DNA of 64,000 nt from NCBI RefSeq assembly GCF_016859285.1, contig NC_053402.1, forward strand, positions 7,584,531 to 7,648,530, written 5' to 3'. A model generated the notes under the pieces. The model had not been told where the DNA came from. It worked only from the letters and a program-made list of their open reading frames with translations, and ran no database searches. Shown here in pieces: positions 31,786 to 44,970 of this stretch. This DNA comes from Xiphias gladius (lineage: Eukaryota; Chordata; Actinopteri; Istiophoriformes; Xiphiidae). Every line of letters begins with the position of its first letter. Position 1 is the first letter of the stretch. A program made the translations under genes and the position numbers.

Positions 31786-32993
31786 GTTTGGATTAAAAAC
31801 GGAAATATCTGTCAGTGTCTATATCAGGGAATGTTTCTGATCAGAAACTGGAAGGCTTATGGAATTAACCATAAATGACAACGAGAGAGTCTATGGCCTG
31901 GCAGTAAAACAAGGAAATACTTTTGAAATCCACCAAAGAGCTGAAGCAGAGGGATATATATCGCAGATGCTGTAATCACTTTTTTGTAGCAGAAAGTTTT
32001 AGGGAGGGTGAACAGATGATGATTTTATCATTATATAAAAAGCCCAAATGCTAAAAATCTGTTTTCTTCAACGTGATGGTTGTTTTCACTTAAAAAAGGT
32101 TCACGTAATAGCTGGTTCTTAAAAAACTGAATTTTTAAAAGAAAAAAAAAATTATGTAGTGAAGCAGGTTTCTACTGCAGAAAAATACAAGATTAGAAGT
32201 GTGCAGTCATTCCTATGAAGCTGAAACGGTTTGGCACTGAGCAAGCAATATATCCTGGACAACTGACACACCACCATGCGAGATGTTCAACCCCAAATGT
32301 CTTTACATGTATACAGTCCAATATAATAACAGCTCAAGCAAGCAGAGCTTGTTAGGATTAAATTGAGTTATGATCCATCTTGTGCAAAAAAAGTAAAATA
32401 AAATAAATTAAAAAAATCTCAGTAAAACCATCGAGACTGTGTTCCGTCACAGAAATCCTTCAGTTCGTCAAAATGTATGACCTGACTCACACCTGTGTGA
32501 GACAAAAACTGCAGTAACAGAATCAAGAGGTCTGAATACAGACCCTCATTAAACACTCCCAGAGGCAAACACTCCATTGATATTATCATCAGCTTGTGGA
32601 TGTAGAGTGTAATACTTTTTGAGATGTTTTTTTTCTTGGTCATTCCCTTTCAAATACTGTTTTCTTTTCAGTTTTTTGCTACTGCATGCATTCATTTAGA
32701 CTGTAGAGATCTTTGGTCCCTATTTAGTAATCTTTCTTTCCTTGATTCTGTGTTCAGATTCTTCTTGGTGCTCTCCTGTATCTTCAGCATGCAGCCGTCT
32801 TACCTTTGTTTTTTCCTGTCAACCATTATTTAATTCTACCTAGTTCCATGGCAACAATTTTCCAAAAGGAGGGTAATCCATTTATTCCACTTAAAGTTCA
32901 GTCAATTCAAGCTCCGTTTTTCTGTTTTTCTTCAGTATTTCCATGCAGATAAGTTCATTTTCCAGGAGTTGCTGACCAGAAGACTTCACAGCT
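31786..32993 (-). other. tcf20: Putative tcf20 5' UTR portion of exon 2
   Basis: On the - strand a good acceptor (TGTATTTGCAG) ends at 32994. From there to the ATG at 31785 no convincing donor/acceptor pair was seen, so the exon may run continuously as a leader of about 1.2 kb. It contains several upstream ATGs and poly-A/T tracts. Confidence 0.4.
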
Positions 32994-35096
32994 CTGCAAA
33001 TACAAAAGATGAATCAAAAAAGTTAGCACGCAAAAATTAAAAGGTAACAGTTGTGTACCATACCTTGTGCTAAAGCCCGGTTGTTATAATTAAATAATTA
33101 TCAATGGAAATGAACTGTGGTTTTTCGGATTATTTTTATCCATCAATTTAATTTAAGAAAAAAAAAATCTGTGGTAAATGTGATATATTTACTAATGCGG
33201 GTTCAAACTAAAGTAATGAAATTAGTTTTTGAGCCTTTGTTTAGGCCTTCTGTGACTAAGATTATTTCATTTATAATTTGCTGAAGCTGTGCTCATTGAA
33301 AAAGAAAAAAAATCTAGGATCTAAGGATCAGATATTACATCAGTATTTTCCATGAAGTGGACTTATCTTTAGTAGTTCACCAAAATAATCAGACGGGTCT
33401 AGCACAAATATATTAACTGAACCAATAACGATGTTAACATTACTTCCTTGTTTCATATACTATCCATTCAGCTCCTTACTTAAAAGGCTTGCTGGCCTCA
33501 TCTCAACACTCATATTTTAATATGCACTGTGGGTACAGCCTTTACAGTGGTTGAAGCTTTTACAATACATGCCTAAGCTGTCTCTTCTGACTGATAACAA
33601 ACAGGGTTGGTGGAGAGAAAAGTGGGTTAGCAGAAGCATGCAATTAGGGCAACAAAGTAACATAGACAAAGTCACAAACACTACTTCACATGTAAACAAA
33701 CAACTTTGTGGAGCCAAGACAGAAGCAGTCCATCTTCCACCCATTTACAGTCAGACTAAACAACATTAGCTTTAGGGTATTTAACTTGTTTTAATGGGCT
33801 TTAATTATTACGGGTGACACTTAAAGGGATGACTCCAGCTTTATGGGGTCAGTAACCATAACTGCCATGTGTGACACAGGCCTCTATTGTCTGCTTCAAA
33901 TACACTGTAAAATGGCTAATGACCCTGAAACAACTTTGGGTGACTCATAGTGTAGACTTAAACTGAGCTGCACTGTTCATGATCGAAATTATTAATCTAA
34001 CTGGTATTATTTATTATTAATCATGTGTCAAATTATCATTGGTGTGAACCTATTTTCACCACTGTAATGTATGGTTTTTCAGCACGGAGAAAGTGATGAG
34101 CAGTTGAATGAAGAACTTGGGGGGGGGCAGGACCAGGGGAGGCTACAAAACAAACTGGTCATGCCTTGTGAATCAAATGGGAGTCAAACAGACTGCATTA
34201 TCAAACAGGTCTATGTCTGAGTGTCACATTTGAGGGTCAAAGCTATCGTACGTGCGTGATGCTTTTGAAACTGGTAAAGTTAGAAGGACACCATTAATCT
34301 CCACCCGTCTATTAGCCCACATCTTGATTACTAATTAATCACAGCAGCTCAATGTGCACGACCAGGCAGCAGCATTCACAATACACACAACAGTGCAGCA
34401 TTAATGAAAATTGACTCAATGCAGTCAGCAAGTCAGTCAGTTGCATAGCTGCCTAACTGATAAGAGCATACGCAACGCTTTTTGCAGATTATGATCAAAC
34501 GCCAGCTCTGTTATATTTGGTTTATCGTCTCAGACTGTCATTAACACAACACTGGTTTCTCCACAACAGTCTTAGCATCCACATTAGCCAGTAGCAAGGT
34601 ATACGCATTACAATTAGCTTTGTAGTGCTGCCTCTTTTAGCTTTGTAAGGTTAGCGTTAGCAAAAATACCTCACATACTGCAAATTAAATATGCCAGTTA
34701 GTCGCCTATGCTGGGAGCTAGCTAAGCTATAACCAATAGTTAGCAATTTAGCAAGCCAGCTAATTTGCTTTTATTACATTTTAACAAGCATTTGAAGACG
34801 TGCATAAGCCGATAGTTACAGCGGGCTAAAGGCACAGGGCAGGCAAGCAGCGTTTAGCTACAAAAGAGAGGTGATTAGGTGCAGATGTTCCCCCCCCTCA
34901 GAAATTCAGTGGGACTGTGAGTAAATGGAGTAGCTAGCATAAATAACGTATACTAGCAAGAGGTCTGGTCTGGGTACTGCATCAGAAAATTATAATCACG
35001 CAGCCTGACATTTTCCTTAAATAAACAGAGCTAGCGTTTGCCAGGGAGAGGCAAGTCAGTCAGAGACAGGCTAGCTAACACACTCTGTAGGCATAC
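32994..35096 (-). other. tcf20: Putative tcf20 intron 1
   Basis: The interval between the predicted first-exon donor and the exon 2 acceptor. The section 34560-34880 is rich in TTAGC/GCTAGC words. No coding exon was recognised. Confidence 0.5.
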
Positions 35097-35450
35097 CTGA
35101 AAACGTAGCAACACAAGGCCGCTCGAAGAGTGTGAGGCAGTTCTGTGACAATCCCGCTGCTGTGGCAGGAAACCCCAGTCTAGAGTCGACTGCTCCGCCG
35201 CTTTTCCCTCAACCTTTTGAGTCCAGACGACCCCGACCAGCGGCGGCGAAGTCGGGGGGCCCGTCACGACACTCAGATCAGGGGCCTTTCTTCCGATTCC
35301 CCCTTTTTTCTTTTGTCCTCACCTCCAAAAATGATGAGAGCAGAGCACAATCGGGGTGCCTGTAGGTCCCGTAACCATTGAGGTCCATACACCCCCGCCC
35401 CCTCCCCTCTTGTTCCCTCGCCTCTCTCTCCCTCTTTCACACACCGCTTA
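35097..35450 (-). promoter_or_regulatory. tcf20: CpG-rich tcf20 first exon and promoter
   Basis: A donor on the - strand (TACGTTTTCAG|GTATGC) at 35097/35096 marks the 3' end of a likely non-coding first exon. The adjacent 35115-35300 interval has about 13 CpG dinucleotides in under 200 bases, against an AT-rich CpG-poor surround, and includes CAGCGGCGGCGAAG. Pyrimidine-rich sequence follows to about 35440. This fits a CpG-island promoter without a TATA box. The transcription start is not determined. Confidence 0.6.
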
Positions 35451-36399
35451 GGTGATTCCACCTCTCTCGAACTAAAATTAAACACATTTTCATCACACGA
35501 GCCTCCACTAACACATGAAAATCTCAAACGTCAGTTTCCGTCACTAAACTGCATTTGCATGCCTTCATCAGTAGCTCGACCTCTTCGTTTTCCTGTTAGA
35601 CTACTGTTTTTTTTTCTTGCAACAGAAAGACCGCCTTGAAAATGCATACACACTCATATTCCTGCACCCCCTCCCTCATCTCTCTCCATCACATCCCTCC
35701 ATCTCCCCTCCCTCTATGAAGCTTTGCTATTTCACTGATTTTCAGCTATTTACACCATAAAATTCTAAGATTATACTAATGTTACAGATGCAATTTTGAA
35801 TGTCTGGGCTGAGCGTTTTGACACAGCTCCTTTGTTCTTATTTTATCTCAAGTGACAGTGAATTAGGGTAGCCTAATGAAGGCACCAGGGTACAAAGGCA
35901 ATATGGAGAGGAGACAGGATTGAATGGAATGGTAGGTTATATCTGAAATAAATAAGTCTCTAACGGATAAAAGACAATTTATAAGGAAATAGGTATGACT
36001 GCACTAAGGGAAGACTACAATGCAATGGATAAAGCTTAAGTTTATTGTGATCTCTTAATGCTGAAATGCACACACAGTGCAGCTCTATTATTTTTCTTTT
36101 TTCTGCAAAGAAAGACCAGTTAAATCACTACAATAATATCCAGTCATCGGTTAATGTTTGACACAACACACTCAAGACATCATCATGGCCAGAACAACAA
36201 TGGAGGTGCTACAAACAGGATCCTTTTTCCATTAAATTTATTGTGTTGTCTCTGCTAAAGCTTATCTGCTCTCACACAGGGCCAGTGAGTGCAGTGTAGA
36301 CCCACTCACACTCTCCTACCTTCATAATGATGTGCCCTATTCCCCCCATCCATGGTGTTGCACTTTTAATGTGTGTCATTTTAGTGTGTCATATATGCG

Positions 36400-36415
36400 C
36401 GCACACACACTCAAA

Positions 36416-36455
<40 letters not shown>
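36400..36455. repeat. (AC)n microsatellite
   Basis: A GCGC start followed by about 20 AC units with one CTCAAACTC interruption. Confidence 0.95.
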
Positions 36456-36456
<1 letters not shown>

Positions 36457-38339
36457 TCATCACGATATACATACATACAGTACATAAGAACCACCCATGC
36501 AAATACAAAGACATAGACATGCACAATCACAAAAAAAAAAAAGAGTAAACCCATGAGCATACACATCTGTATGGAGTCACTTACTTAACCTGTCAATCAC
36601 AAGAGTAAAATCTCTCTCAGTTTCTAAACACACAATTCAATACATTTCATTCCCTTGCAGATACATGTCTATTTCTATCATAGTTGCCATAGCAACTGCA
36701 TCACAGAGCCTTAACTGTGGATAATTTTTAGGCTACATATTTACATTTGCTTTTTACATGTGCACTTTCATACAGACGGTCCTGTTTGTCGGTACAAATC
36801 TTCAACCATGAATCACTTGAAAGCAGTTGTGTACTTGTATTGCCACTAAGACCAAGTGAAAGAGCTGAGAAGCGAGATAAAGGGCATTAATAATCAGGGC
36901 CAGCAAGTCAGCCAGCCAGGCTCGTCCAATCAACAGGAACACCTGCTGGGATACACACAGACTCTCTCCATCATGGACAAGGTCACAGAGGAATCTGCTA
37001 GGCTCAAAGCATACAGTTGTATAGAAAGCAACCAGTTTTGACCACATTTAATGCCCTCAACATGTTTGTGACACACACACAATCATGTCCTGGGGAACCG
37101 TCCTCCCTCTTGCATTGACAAAGATGATTCTGTTTAGCGCTTCCCTTCCCTCACTAGCAGGTCCTTTAAGCGTATTTTATATCTGCAATTAGCTCGTATA
37201 TTTTGTCTTTAAATTGTATTGGTACAAACCTAAAAACAACTATGAGACAGATTTTGAAAATTCAAAATATGAGAGCCCGTACTGACACTAGAAATTTTCT
37301 TTAAATCTAACATTTTTGTATTGATTCAGGTAATAGTGATATTTTCAGCGTATCATGGAGAAGCAGTGTTTTATGCCTCAAAAGGACTCAAGCTTCCTTT
37401 ATGGTTTGATCATCTGTGTGCAGACAGTTGAACAGCACCCATGTAAGTATTATTGCCCTGTATTCATTGATAATAGTTTTTCATTTAAAAAGATTGACCA
37501 AAAAAAAGTTCAATTTTATTTCACTGTATCAAATTTTTAATTTTCATCACAAGAAACATCCCAAGGCTGCAATGCTTTGTGCACTGATGACTGATATTGT
37601 CATAACCTATGTCCTCTCCAGAATACTATCTGCTTACAGGAATTTAATTTTTACAGATCCTTGAATAAGTGTGAAAACAACAATGTGTCAAATACTTTAT
37701 GTATAAGACCTTCATATTTACAAAGTACAACACAACAAAGCAGGCTAAATGTATGAATACTATACAAGAGCTGTTGAGAAAGCACAGTCTGTATTTCCAT
37801 GTTGACACCATATACTTTTAAAGAAATCTGAACAAATGTTTGCACTCAGTAGCTAGAGCAAATATCTAAGCTCTCTCACCAAAATGCCCTTGATATGAAA
37901 GAGAAAATTTTGCATCAGTGCAAACATTTACCGTACATAGAATTAATTTGAATGTGTTGAATCTGTCTGTCTGTTTTTGTACAGATCTATTATGTCCACA
38001 GGACTGAGATGCAGGCAAGCTAGATATCCCCCAGAGCAAGTGAATGGGCAATTAAAAATCACCTGCAACCTAGTTCTATAACCTGAGTGCATGGAGAGAG
38101 AAAAAGTGGTTAAGTGCCTGTACTATGTGCTCACCGCTCACCCTGAATACAATCCACTCTTAAGAGTAATTTTAATGTGAAGGGGTGATGCTAGTTAGGA
38201 GTTTATTTCTGCCACTGATTATGCCTGTGGATATAATAACCAATAATGGCTCCATTTTGAGTGCTGATGATTTGATAAAATGTATAAGAATCACTTGTTC
38301 CCACAGCATAACAGTCTCTACTGGGGGAACATATGGCCC

Positions 38340-38803
38340 TTAAAGAAGAGGTTCACAGTTTTTCAAGTCTGTCTTAAAACAAGAGTCAGGTCCCCGTATG
38401 AACGCCAGAGCATGTTTTATTGCTGTAAAAATCTCTCCTGTTCATAGAGATATCTTCCTAATGCACTTCCATTATAAGTGAGGGAAACAAAATCTACAGT
38501 CCTCTTTCTGTGCAAAATTATATTCCAAAATTGATATTAGTTATCATTATTAGTTAATATTAGTCTTGAGTGGGTATATTCCAGAGGTACAGTTGGCGTT
38601 ATAGCCCATCCACTGCATCTCAATAAACATTGTCCAGGGAAAGATAAACAGGGAATTTTGTACTAAAAACACTTTAACTTTGGAAGATACTCATTTAACT
38701 TGTGTAAATCAGAGTGTTTAATCCACTTATTAACTTAAAAAATAATGTATGGATTTACCATTACATAGTGTCACAATTTAAAAATTGTGAACTCATCCTT
38801 TAA
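38340..38803. mobile_element. TTAA-flanked non-autonomous DNA element, 464 bp
   Basis: Both ends carry TTAA. The left end reads TTAAAGAAGAGGTTCACAGT and the right end, read inward, TTAAAGGATGAGTTCACAAT, giving terminal inverted repeats of about 20-25 bases. I recognise the internal block (TTTCAAGTCTGTCTTAAAAC) from a widespread fish repeat. TTAA flanks suggest a piggyBac-type origin, but there is no open frame to confirm it. Confidence 0.7.
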
Positions 38804-41101
38804 AATACACCGCATATTATTTGCTAGTTTCATATGTGAATAATTTTTCTAAATTACTTTTTTACATGTACAATGTACAATGTAACGTTACTTATGAACA
38901 TGTCCCTTATAATTTTTGTAAAACAGTGGATAAAGTTTGTGCTAAGAAAAACAGAAAACATTTGGCCCCTCATATGCCAAAGTTCACTCAAAACTAAATA
39001 CTAGCCAGGACAACAGTAGCATCCTGCAGCATCCAGTTTATATAGCAACAACCAATGATGTGCCCAAAAGCAGCAGTGATTTGCAGTTTCCGTGATGACC
39101 ACATGGAGTCAGAGTCATACAACAAACATTCAGTGATGTGATCTAATGCTCAGAATCTGGCCTTGCATTACAGCATGAAAAATAGCCCTCATATTATTTT
39201 GTCTGAAATCCCAGTCCATCAATCCCTTTGAAGTGTATGCCTCTAAAGTTATGCTTTGGTACAAATTCACAGTCTTTGATCCTTCTTCATCTCGAGTCTC
39301 CTACAATATCCCAATTAGTGTCCCAGGGACGTCAAGTATTATATCAGTTTAAGGGGCACAGCTTAAGAAATCAGATCTTGAACTTTGATTGCTTCTAGGT
39401 GTGGTGCCACTCTCACAATCTCAGTGAAACCCTTATATATCAAAGGGCATGATGTAGCCCAGTTGAAATACATTTGCAACAGCTCCAATTCTAAACCTGT
39501 GACCTTAACAGGGACTGATGTATTTTCCTCAAGGAACATTAGAGGTATATGCTCTGACCACCATCATTAGAGTGATTGTTCCCATCTTACAAATGATATT
39601 TACCAAATCTGGTTATCAAATAAAAATTTTTTTAAAAACCTTACACTTCAGCTCTAAAATAGCTGGACAAACAAACAAATACGCACTCACCTCTGTGTGA
39701 TCTTTTTGCTTGTTCACCAAAGTTGAGAGGTAGCATGAGGTACTGAACTGATCAGTGTTACTTATGTTTTCAATGGCCAGTAGTGGCCAGCAGGGAGCAC
39801 TCTCTCCTACCATCCCTTACTGCTCTCACATAACTCTCTCTCACACTTAAGCTGGCTGCCACATTCTCCCCGTCTCCTAGCAACCTCTGTTCCCTGCCTC
39901 CAATCACTACGGATACCGGGAGGGATGGAGGGAGGGTGGGAGAGTGTGAAAGAGTCAGAGGGGGAAGAGGAGGAGGACGAGAGGCCGTCTAGGCTTTGGC
40001 ATCAGCATCCCATGCAGCAGAACTGAAAGTGTGCAAAGCTTGAGCGCCAGGTAACAAGTTGATCCAAAGGTTTTAGAGGTGGATCATGTTGGGCATTGGG
40101 GGTTGGGTAGTGGGAGAGGTGAATCATGGAGTCAAGGTTCTCAGGGACATATTGAGAACATAATTCAAACCAGCCGTACTACAGAATGTGAAGTGGAGGG
40201 GAGTGATTGCCCCAATTAAGCCAGTTTGTCTTGAGTGTCCCCTTTCCCCTCCACAGCTCACGGTCCCACTCCCTTCAGCAGCTCCTCCTGTCCTCTCTTC
40301 TTCTATTCTCACCCACCTTCTTCTGCAGCCCATTAAATTTGATGGTACCATCATCATCTCTGTTCTGTCCTTGTGACTCATGGCAGGCCTCCATGCTTTA
40401 TTACTCCACTCTTCCTTGGGGGTCTGTACTCTTCTCTCTCCAGTGATCTATGTCTCTCTCGCACACATGGGGTGTGCACGCAGAAAAAAATGTGTGCATA
40501 CATAAAATAATATCCCACATGACATCACCCACATGTCACATACATTTACACCGGTATGCTGGAGATGCCACATACTCACACGTCACAAGCCTATATAACA
40601 TTCTGTGTTTACAGTATATGTCATATAGATAGAGAATACAGAATACAAAGAAAAAACACTTCACATACACAATCACACATGCTCATCACTCACAGTCGCA
40701 ACTCACAAGCTTTCACACACTCCTTTTGTGATGTGACAGTGACCTTAGACACTGAATCTCCTCCCCCCTGTGGCGGCTGTCATGTGGGGATGCGCCACAC
40801 AGATACAAGCATGACAGGGTTTAGTCAGGAAGACTATGCAAGTTGATACACAACAGTAGTCAGCGGAGTGAAAGCTGACTGGTTGTGTGCAGCCTACAAC
40901 TAATGCAATATGATACTTACTTAAATGTTTAAACGTGACATTATGTTAGGATGTGTACATGAATGAATAGATGTGTTGCAATGTAAGTTTGAAAAAAAAA
41001 TGAGTATTGTGCATTTTACATACTGTAGTACACTTTTCCAAAGCAAGCCTATTTAATGTTGCACTTCAGCAACCTAAAGTTCCATCCGTAAACTTAAACT
41101 A

Positions 41102-41137
41102 ATGATATGATATGATATGATATGATATGATATGATT
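41102..41137. repeat. (ATATG)n microsatellite
   Basis: Seven copies of the pentamer ATATG/GATAT. Confidence 0.95.
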
Positions 41138-41312
41138 GAACACATTGGTTGAACGACACCATTCATTTCGAAGTACATCCTGTGCTTCAGAGTGTTGCCA
41201 CAGCATCAGACAAATGCATCATCCTTTGAAGAAGTTTGTTCCTGGAAGAGTGGCATGTCAATATATGCCTGCAAATCTTCAACTATGTGCCACAGAAGAG
41301 ATGAAGGAGGGA

Positions 41313-41348
41313 TGTATGTGTATGTGTATGTGTATGTGTGTGTGTGTC
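41313..41348. repeat. (TATGTG)n/(TG)n microsatellite
   Basis: Four TATGTG hexamers run into TG dinucleotides, followed by a GC-rich CGCCCGCGCGTG segment. Confidence 0.9.
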
Positions 41349-41850
41349 CGCCCGCGCGTGTATGAGCATGTATATGAGCGCGTGTATGAGCATGTACAAG
41401 CGGGATTGATGAAGAAAGAGCAAAAACGCTGGCTGCTGTTGCCGAGGCAACCATCTCTCGCTCCCCTCTCCTCTTTAACCCTTTCTCCTCAGCACTTCCT
41501 TTTCACCTTCTGTCATTTGCCATAGCAGCGTTCTCTCACTTGTTGCTGTCCTATCCATCCATCTGTCCCTCTCTTTTCTCCATCTCTGTCTGCTCCCATT
41601 GCTCTGCAATACAAAATCTGGGTTTGTGAGTTATTTGGTCTCATTGTGATTATTCATCCTCAGCATGTTGACACACCTGTCATTTAGTCTGAACACGTGC
41701 TCCGAATCATTCTGTGCTAGAGAACATTAACAATTTGTGCTAAATTGTGTTAAGTAATTGTTTCACTAAAAGTGTTATTGATGATTTGAAAACAACATGA
41801 TGGCCAGTATATATGAAAATGATTAACTACCATGAAGGAATAAATGCTGA

Positions 41851-41897
41851 CAACACTGTGTGGTGCTTTTGGAGGATAAAAGCACCACACAGTGTTG
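41851..41897. repeat. Perfect 20-bp inverted repeat with 7-base loop
   Basis: Left arm CAACACTGTGTGGTGCTTTT (41851-41870), loop GGAGGAT, right arm the exact reverse complement (41878-41897). It could be a recent foldback or MITE remnant or an RNA hairpin. No flanking target duplication is obvious. Confidence 0.95.
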
Positions 41898-42249
41898 TTT
41901 TTATATATTTGAAATGTTGCATTTGGAATTATCCAACATTTTATAGTCTGATGGCTGTAGGTGATAGGAGGATATTCAGTCATACTAATCTGAAGAAAGA
42001 ATGCTGTGGTTACGTGGTATGCACTTCAGCCAGCAGGGCTATTCTACCACAGTGCACTAACAGTTGATTTACCATCATATTATCAAGTCCAACCTTTAAA
42101 TGAATGACTTCCTGTGTGCTACGAAAGTTTACTACCAGTGCCCATTTCTGATACATTGTCAGGGTATAAGTGACTAAAGGGTTAAAGTGACTATAATCCA
42201 TTTTTTTATAATAACAATGTACCAGTGACATTGTGAAAAAATATGACGA

Positions 42250-42545
42250 TGTGAAAGGGGTCACTTTCAGTTGCAGCAGGCAGCTGTTTTCAGAGAAAAA
42301 GCTCTAAAATAAACCCACTGTACATTACCTGCTCATCACCAAGTGGCATGCAGACACAGTTAGAAACTAATTATTCAGCAGCTGAAAAGCCAGATATTTC
42401 CCTCTGTAGTTGGTAGTAACCAAAATCAGAGCTAAAAGAGGGTGAATATTGGACTTACTAGTCAGGTGGAGAGAATCACGACTCCATATGAATGCTAAGA
42501 ATGCTCCGTAACGCCTGGATGTGTAAAAAAGCGTCCACTTGCTAA
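42250..42545 (-). repeat. Interspersed repeat family A, copy 2 (inverted relative to copy 1)
   Basis: The segment with AACCCACTGTACATTACCTG, CTCATCACCAAGTGGC and CCAGATATTTCCCTC corresponds, in reverse complement, to 16080-16375. It lacks the GGATCTAC-containing end of copy 1 and is therefore truncated. Confidence 0.7.
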
Positions 42546-42701
42546 CAAGTTCACTATATCAACTTAACAGGTGTCATATGTCAGTAATGTATTCACAACT
42601 TGTTTTTCCACTGCCCCATGGGTCGCCAAGAAAATGGCCCAGAAAAAAAACAAAACAGTTATCACAGGGTTAATGTGAAACAAGCAGTAAGTCATACTGT
42701 C

Positions 42702-43293
42702 AAAGAAATAGTTTCACATTTTGGAAAATACATCTATTCACTTTCTTGACAACAGTTAGTTGAGAAGATTCATACAACTCTTATGTCTGTGCACTCAACA
42801 TGAAGCTACAACCAGCAGGCAGTTACCTTAGCTTAGCATAAAACCTAGAAATAGGGGGAAACAGCTCTATCCAAAGACAGAAAAATCCACCTGCCAGCAT
42901 CTGTAAAGCTCACTATTTAACACTTTAAATCTTGTTTGTTTAATTTGTAAGGACACCAAAGTGTTAAAAATGTATGGTTTAATGGTGAGTTATTTGCTAG
43001 ACTATTTCTTAGCGGGGACCACTTACTTGTTGTCTCCAGTCGTTGCCTGACAACTGATCCTGGCCAAAAATTTAGTCTGGCACATAACTTGTTTTTGCAC
43101 TGTTTGTTGTATGTATAAAATAACCAAAGTGAGGCAGTTTCCAGTCTTTGAAAGCAAGCTAAGTTATCTGGCTGCTGGCTGTAGCTTCACATTTAGTGTA
43201 CAGTCATAAGAGTGGTATCGATGTCTATGATGATGATCTAACTTTCATCAAGAAAGTGAATACGCAAATTTCCCAAAATCTCAAACTATTCCT
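42702..43293 (+). mobile_element. Palindromic-ended non-autonomous element family B, copy 1
   Basis: It begins AAAGAAATAGTTTCACATTT and ends in the inverted equivalent (CCCAAAATCTCAAACTATTC), giving terminal inverted repeats of about 50 bases that include TATTCACTTTCTTGA. The interior has GAAGCTACAACCAGCAGGCA and TTAGCTTAGCATAAA. It has no open frame. A related copy lies at 60983-61422. Confidence 0.78.
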
Positions 43294-43675
43294 CCAAGGT
43301 ACTGCCAACGAAATCTAATCATGTGTATTTGTGAACTTCAACCCAAATCAAATCAAACCAAAATTCACAAGCAAATTAAGCCTCACTCCCATGTAACAAT
43401 TTGATATGATGGATGTCTGCCAGTGCAAAGTAGGACATTTAGAGGTCATGCTTTAGCGCTTGCCAATTTCCAGTATTTACTCTCCCTCTCTTTGAATGCT
43501 GCATAATGAAATAAACTACCATCCCATGAGCTACAATTCTATATGCTTTGTGTAGTGTGTATTCACCACATGCAGTCTCCCTCAACTGTATAGATCATGA
43601 ATTTTGGTGTGTGCTGTCCAGCTGGTGTGTGAAATCTTTGCCTGATGTTCTTCCACAAGGAGCTCAGTGCCTACA

Positions 43676-43676
43676 C

Positions 43677-43717
<41 letters not shown>

Positions 43718-43760
43718 TTTGCATACACAAACACACACACGCACGCATACACACAGAACA
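43676..43760. repeat. (AC)n microsatellite, interrupted
   Basis: AC runs are broken by GCATTTGCATAC and ACGCACGCATAC segments. Confidence 0.93.
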
Positions 43761-44799
43761 ATAATAGTGTCCAGCCAAATTAAATCTCAAGGAACAGTGT
43801 GTGTGCAGAGTGTGTGTAATCTGCATGGGTCATACACAATGCATCTGCCTTCCATTTTACCAAATGCAGGAATTAGGTTAAATTAAATAATTCAGCTGTA
43901 CTTGTTAGATCTTCCAGACCCTCTGTCTCACATTTACTGAATAAAATGTATTATAATATGCACCTATACTGTGAATAATATACTTTACATTACAGTTATG
44001 CCACAGACCCTTTCCTCTTTGGTTTTGACACAATATACTGTATCTTGTTGATAGGTAACTATTCATTGTTAAAATGTGGGTACCTCAAGATACTTCTTCA
44101 AGAGCAGAAAGAGAAGGAACAGGCAATAAAAGTAACAGAGAGCAAGAGAATGACAGAGTGGTGCTCTAGATAATGGTTAGACACAAACACACAAAAAAGC
44201 TGAGCAATTTTCTGCAAACAAATGACTCTCCTATGGTAACACGTTTCAAGGATGAAGTGAGTTGTATCACTGAAATAGGATCTGGCTTTATTGTGCTCAT
44301 GGAACTACAGTACTGCAGCACCTCCACTATCGTCATCTGTCCTCTAAACCCCCGTTCTCCCTCCATCCTGCCCTCCCTCTCTTTCATTCTCCATAATCCA
44401 GTGATCTCTGATCCATAACTCACAGGGTCCTCTTTCTTTTATTACTGTGATACCCCGCCCCACACACCCACCCCTCCCTCTCCAGCCTAATAATTCAAGC
44501 TGATGCACAAAATATGGGTGCCTTGGAGAGAGAGGGAGCAAGAGTGGGATAAAGACTGTTAAAGAGAGAGAGGAGGAGAGAGAAGTAGGGAGGCAAGAGT
44601 GAGGAATTGAAGGAAACAACTACATTTTATTCTGATTAATCTGGACAGTAACAAAAATACCAAACTGCAGTGCTGACAGTGATATTTCAAATTTAAGGTG
44701 GAGGTGGTGTGCAACTTCACACATGACTTTCTGTCTTACTAATATATCTCATCCTTTTTTACTCACACCTCACTCTGTCCATCAATAATTTAATAAGTC

Positions 44800-44970
44800 T
44801 TACTTGGCAGTGTGACTGAAAAATTAATGTGAGCTAGGAGTGAGGATGGGGGGTGGGGGGTGGGGTTGCTGTTCCAGGGATGATTGATGGGGAGGTGGGT
44901 GTCATCATAGCTGGGTGCGGGACAGATGAGCTGCTGCGTGTAGGTATAGGCAAAAGGCCTCAGAAGGAAG
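44800..44970 (-). CDS. Low-confidence terminal exon of an unrecognised gene
   Basis: On the - strand a strong acceptor (CTCTCTTCCTTCTGAG) is followed by an open frame reading PFAYTYTQQLICPAPSYDDT, then HLPINHPWN and PHPPSS, ending at a stop near 44800. The composition is richer in GC and polar or aromatic residues than the surrounding AT-rich DNA. I recognise no family. It could pair with the 47331-47122 candidate, but an intervening exon is likely missing and the phase link is unproven. Confidence 0.2.

Noticed and set aside
34560-34880. Cluster of TTAGC/GCTAGC words upstream of the tcf20 coding exon
   Set aside because: Such words are frequent in fish repeats and I could not define a unit or a binding-site grammar.
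36856-37041. 61-codon + strand frame with a lysine/glutamate-rich, coiled-coil-like look
   Set aside because: No flanking splice sites, no family match, and the opposite strand is equally open. It may be chance or an old repeat.
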